DNA of 6,026 nucleotides from Schleiferiaceae bacterium (lineage in GTDB: Bacteria; Bacteroidota; Bacteroidia; Flavobacteriales; Schleiferiaceae), in the NCBI GenBank assembly GCA_025210575.1, contig JAOARK010000265.1:1-6026 (forward strand), in the 5' to 3' direction. The notes under the pieces are model-generated. The model was not told the DNA's origin and made no database searches. It saw only the letters and a list, made by a program, of their open reading frames with translations. The first letter of the stretch is position 1. Each line of letters opens with the position of its first letter. Shown piece after piece: positions 5,421 to 6,026 of this stretch. Made by a program: the position numbers and the translations under genes.

Positions 5421-6026
5421 TTGGACTCAACTAAAAAACAGGAGCTTATCTACTTTCAAGAACTCAAAACAGAAGTGAGGAACGAAGTCGAGTCTAAACT
5501 GAATATTCGAAAGGAGTTCAAAGACTGGAGTGGAGCCGATATTCAAACCTTTCAGATAGATCTTGAAGAAAAATGCAAAAGTTCTGTAAGTGAAAAATGG
5601 GTGTACCTCCATTTTAAAAATGACAGTGAAAAGCTTCCGCGAATAGATGTTCTTAATTTATTGAGTCAGTATTGCGGTTTTAAGAATTGGGACGATTTTA
5701 AACAGCAACGGCCTACTACAAATCAAACCACAAAAGAGAATAAGACCCTTCGTACACCTGTACTGTTATTGCTTGGTATCGCCTTGTTGCCAACACTTTA
5801 CTTCTTAATTCCCAAAAATGAAACAATGGTTTTTGTATTTGAGGATGCCTATACACGAAAACCTGTCCCACAAAACGAGCTCACACTAAAATTTGGACAA
5901 AACAGGATGAAAAGCAAAGGAAGCTTGAGTATTGGTGACTTAAAATCTAGCGATACATTAACCGTAAATGGAGCTTATTACAAAACGACATCTGTTTATG
6001 TAGACGCTGAGTTAGGTAAAGATACA
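5421..6026 (+). CDS. Single-pass membrane protein of unknown function, N-terminal part (TTG start, 3' end outside window)
   Basis: The frame is open from 5361 to the end of the window and has no ATG until 5826, so a TTG start at 5421 was chosen; it gives MDSTKKQELIYFQELKTEV. GTG at 5475 is an alternative. The 202 visible residues have three parts. Residues 1-95 are a soluble, probably cytoplasmic domain with SVSEKWVYLHFKNDSEKLPR (55-74), DVLNLLSQYCGF (76-87) and NWDDF (89-93). A Thr/Asn/Lys-rich linker follows, then one transmembrane helix at about 112-130 (TPVLLLLGIALLPTLYFLI). From about 135 a beta-rich segment begins (MVFVFEDAYTRKPVPQNELTL), resembling the start of an exported beta-sandwich domain. 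The topology would suit a protein linking the cytoplasm and envelope, but I cannot name the family. It is transcribed divergently from the exported-protein operon and shares its upstream region. Confidence 0.75.
   Translation, partial: MDSTKKQELIYFQELKTEVRNEVESKLNIRKEFKDWSGADIQTFQIDLEEKCKSSVSEKWVYLHFKNDSEKLPRIDVLNLLSQYCGFKNWDDFKQQRPTTNQTTKENKTLRTPVLLLLGIALLPTLYFLIPKNETMVFVFEDAYTRKPVPQNELTLKFGQNRMKSKGSLSIGDLKSSDTLTVNGAYYKTTSVYVDAELGKDT

Noticed and set aside
5339..5434. Small plus-strand frame starting ATG at 5339 (31 codons) as a leader peptide or the true N-terminus of the downstream gene
   Set aside because: It is in a different frame from the downstream gene, covers the repeat cluster, and its composition (start MCCTLPVKALYF) is simply that of the AT-rich repeats. 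No frameshift is needed to explain the gene from TTG.
5427..5612. Minus-strand 61-codon frame
   Set aside because: It is antisense to the plus-strand membrane-protein gene, which has clear domain structure, and this frame has no recognisable feature.

Overview
The window looks like a chromosomal piece of a Bacteroidota bacterium, most likely flavobacterial. The reasons are the AT-rich coding sequence, weak or absent Shine-Dalgarno sequences, short intergenic gaps, and many signal peptides ending in A-Q or A-K. The protein types also fit: a di-haem peroxidase, an exported intradiol dioxygenase, and secreted proteins with no recognised family. No RNA gene, CRISPR array, insertion sequence or phage gene is visible.

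Layout: (1) Positions 1-534, + strand, hold the 3' part of a di-haem cytochrome c peroxidase/MauG-family gene that enters from the left. (2) Positions 527-5286, - strand, hold six closely packed genes that look like one operon. In transcription order these are a SIMPL-like exported protein (5286-4261), an exported intradiol ring-cleavage dioxygenase (4251-3649), two adjacent paralogous exported proteins with four conserved cysteines (3636-3052 and 3055-2501, overlapping by ATGA), an exported YCII-domain protein (2474-2046) and a 491-residue exported protein of unknown function (2002-527). The gaps are 9, 12, -4, 26 and 43 bases. The last gene meets the peroxidase gene tail to tail with an 8-base overlap. 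(3) Positions 5287-5420 are a divergent intergenic region with a 36-base imperfect inverted repeat and helically phased TTGTA/TACAA motifs. (4) From 5421 to the window end, + strand, is a gene with no early ATG. It encodes a single-pass membrane protein and is cut by the window edge.

The main theme is that all six operon products carry an apparent N-terminal export signal. Two of them, the intradiol dioxygenase and the YCII protein, belong to families that occur together in cytoplasmic aromatic ring-cleavage routes. An envelope-located reaction on a catechol- or hydroxyquinol-like compound is therefore conceivable, but substrate and pathway cannot be read from the sequence. The Cys4 paralogue pair is the most likely undescribed protein family here.
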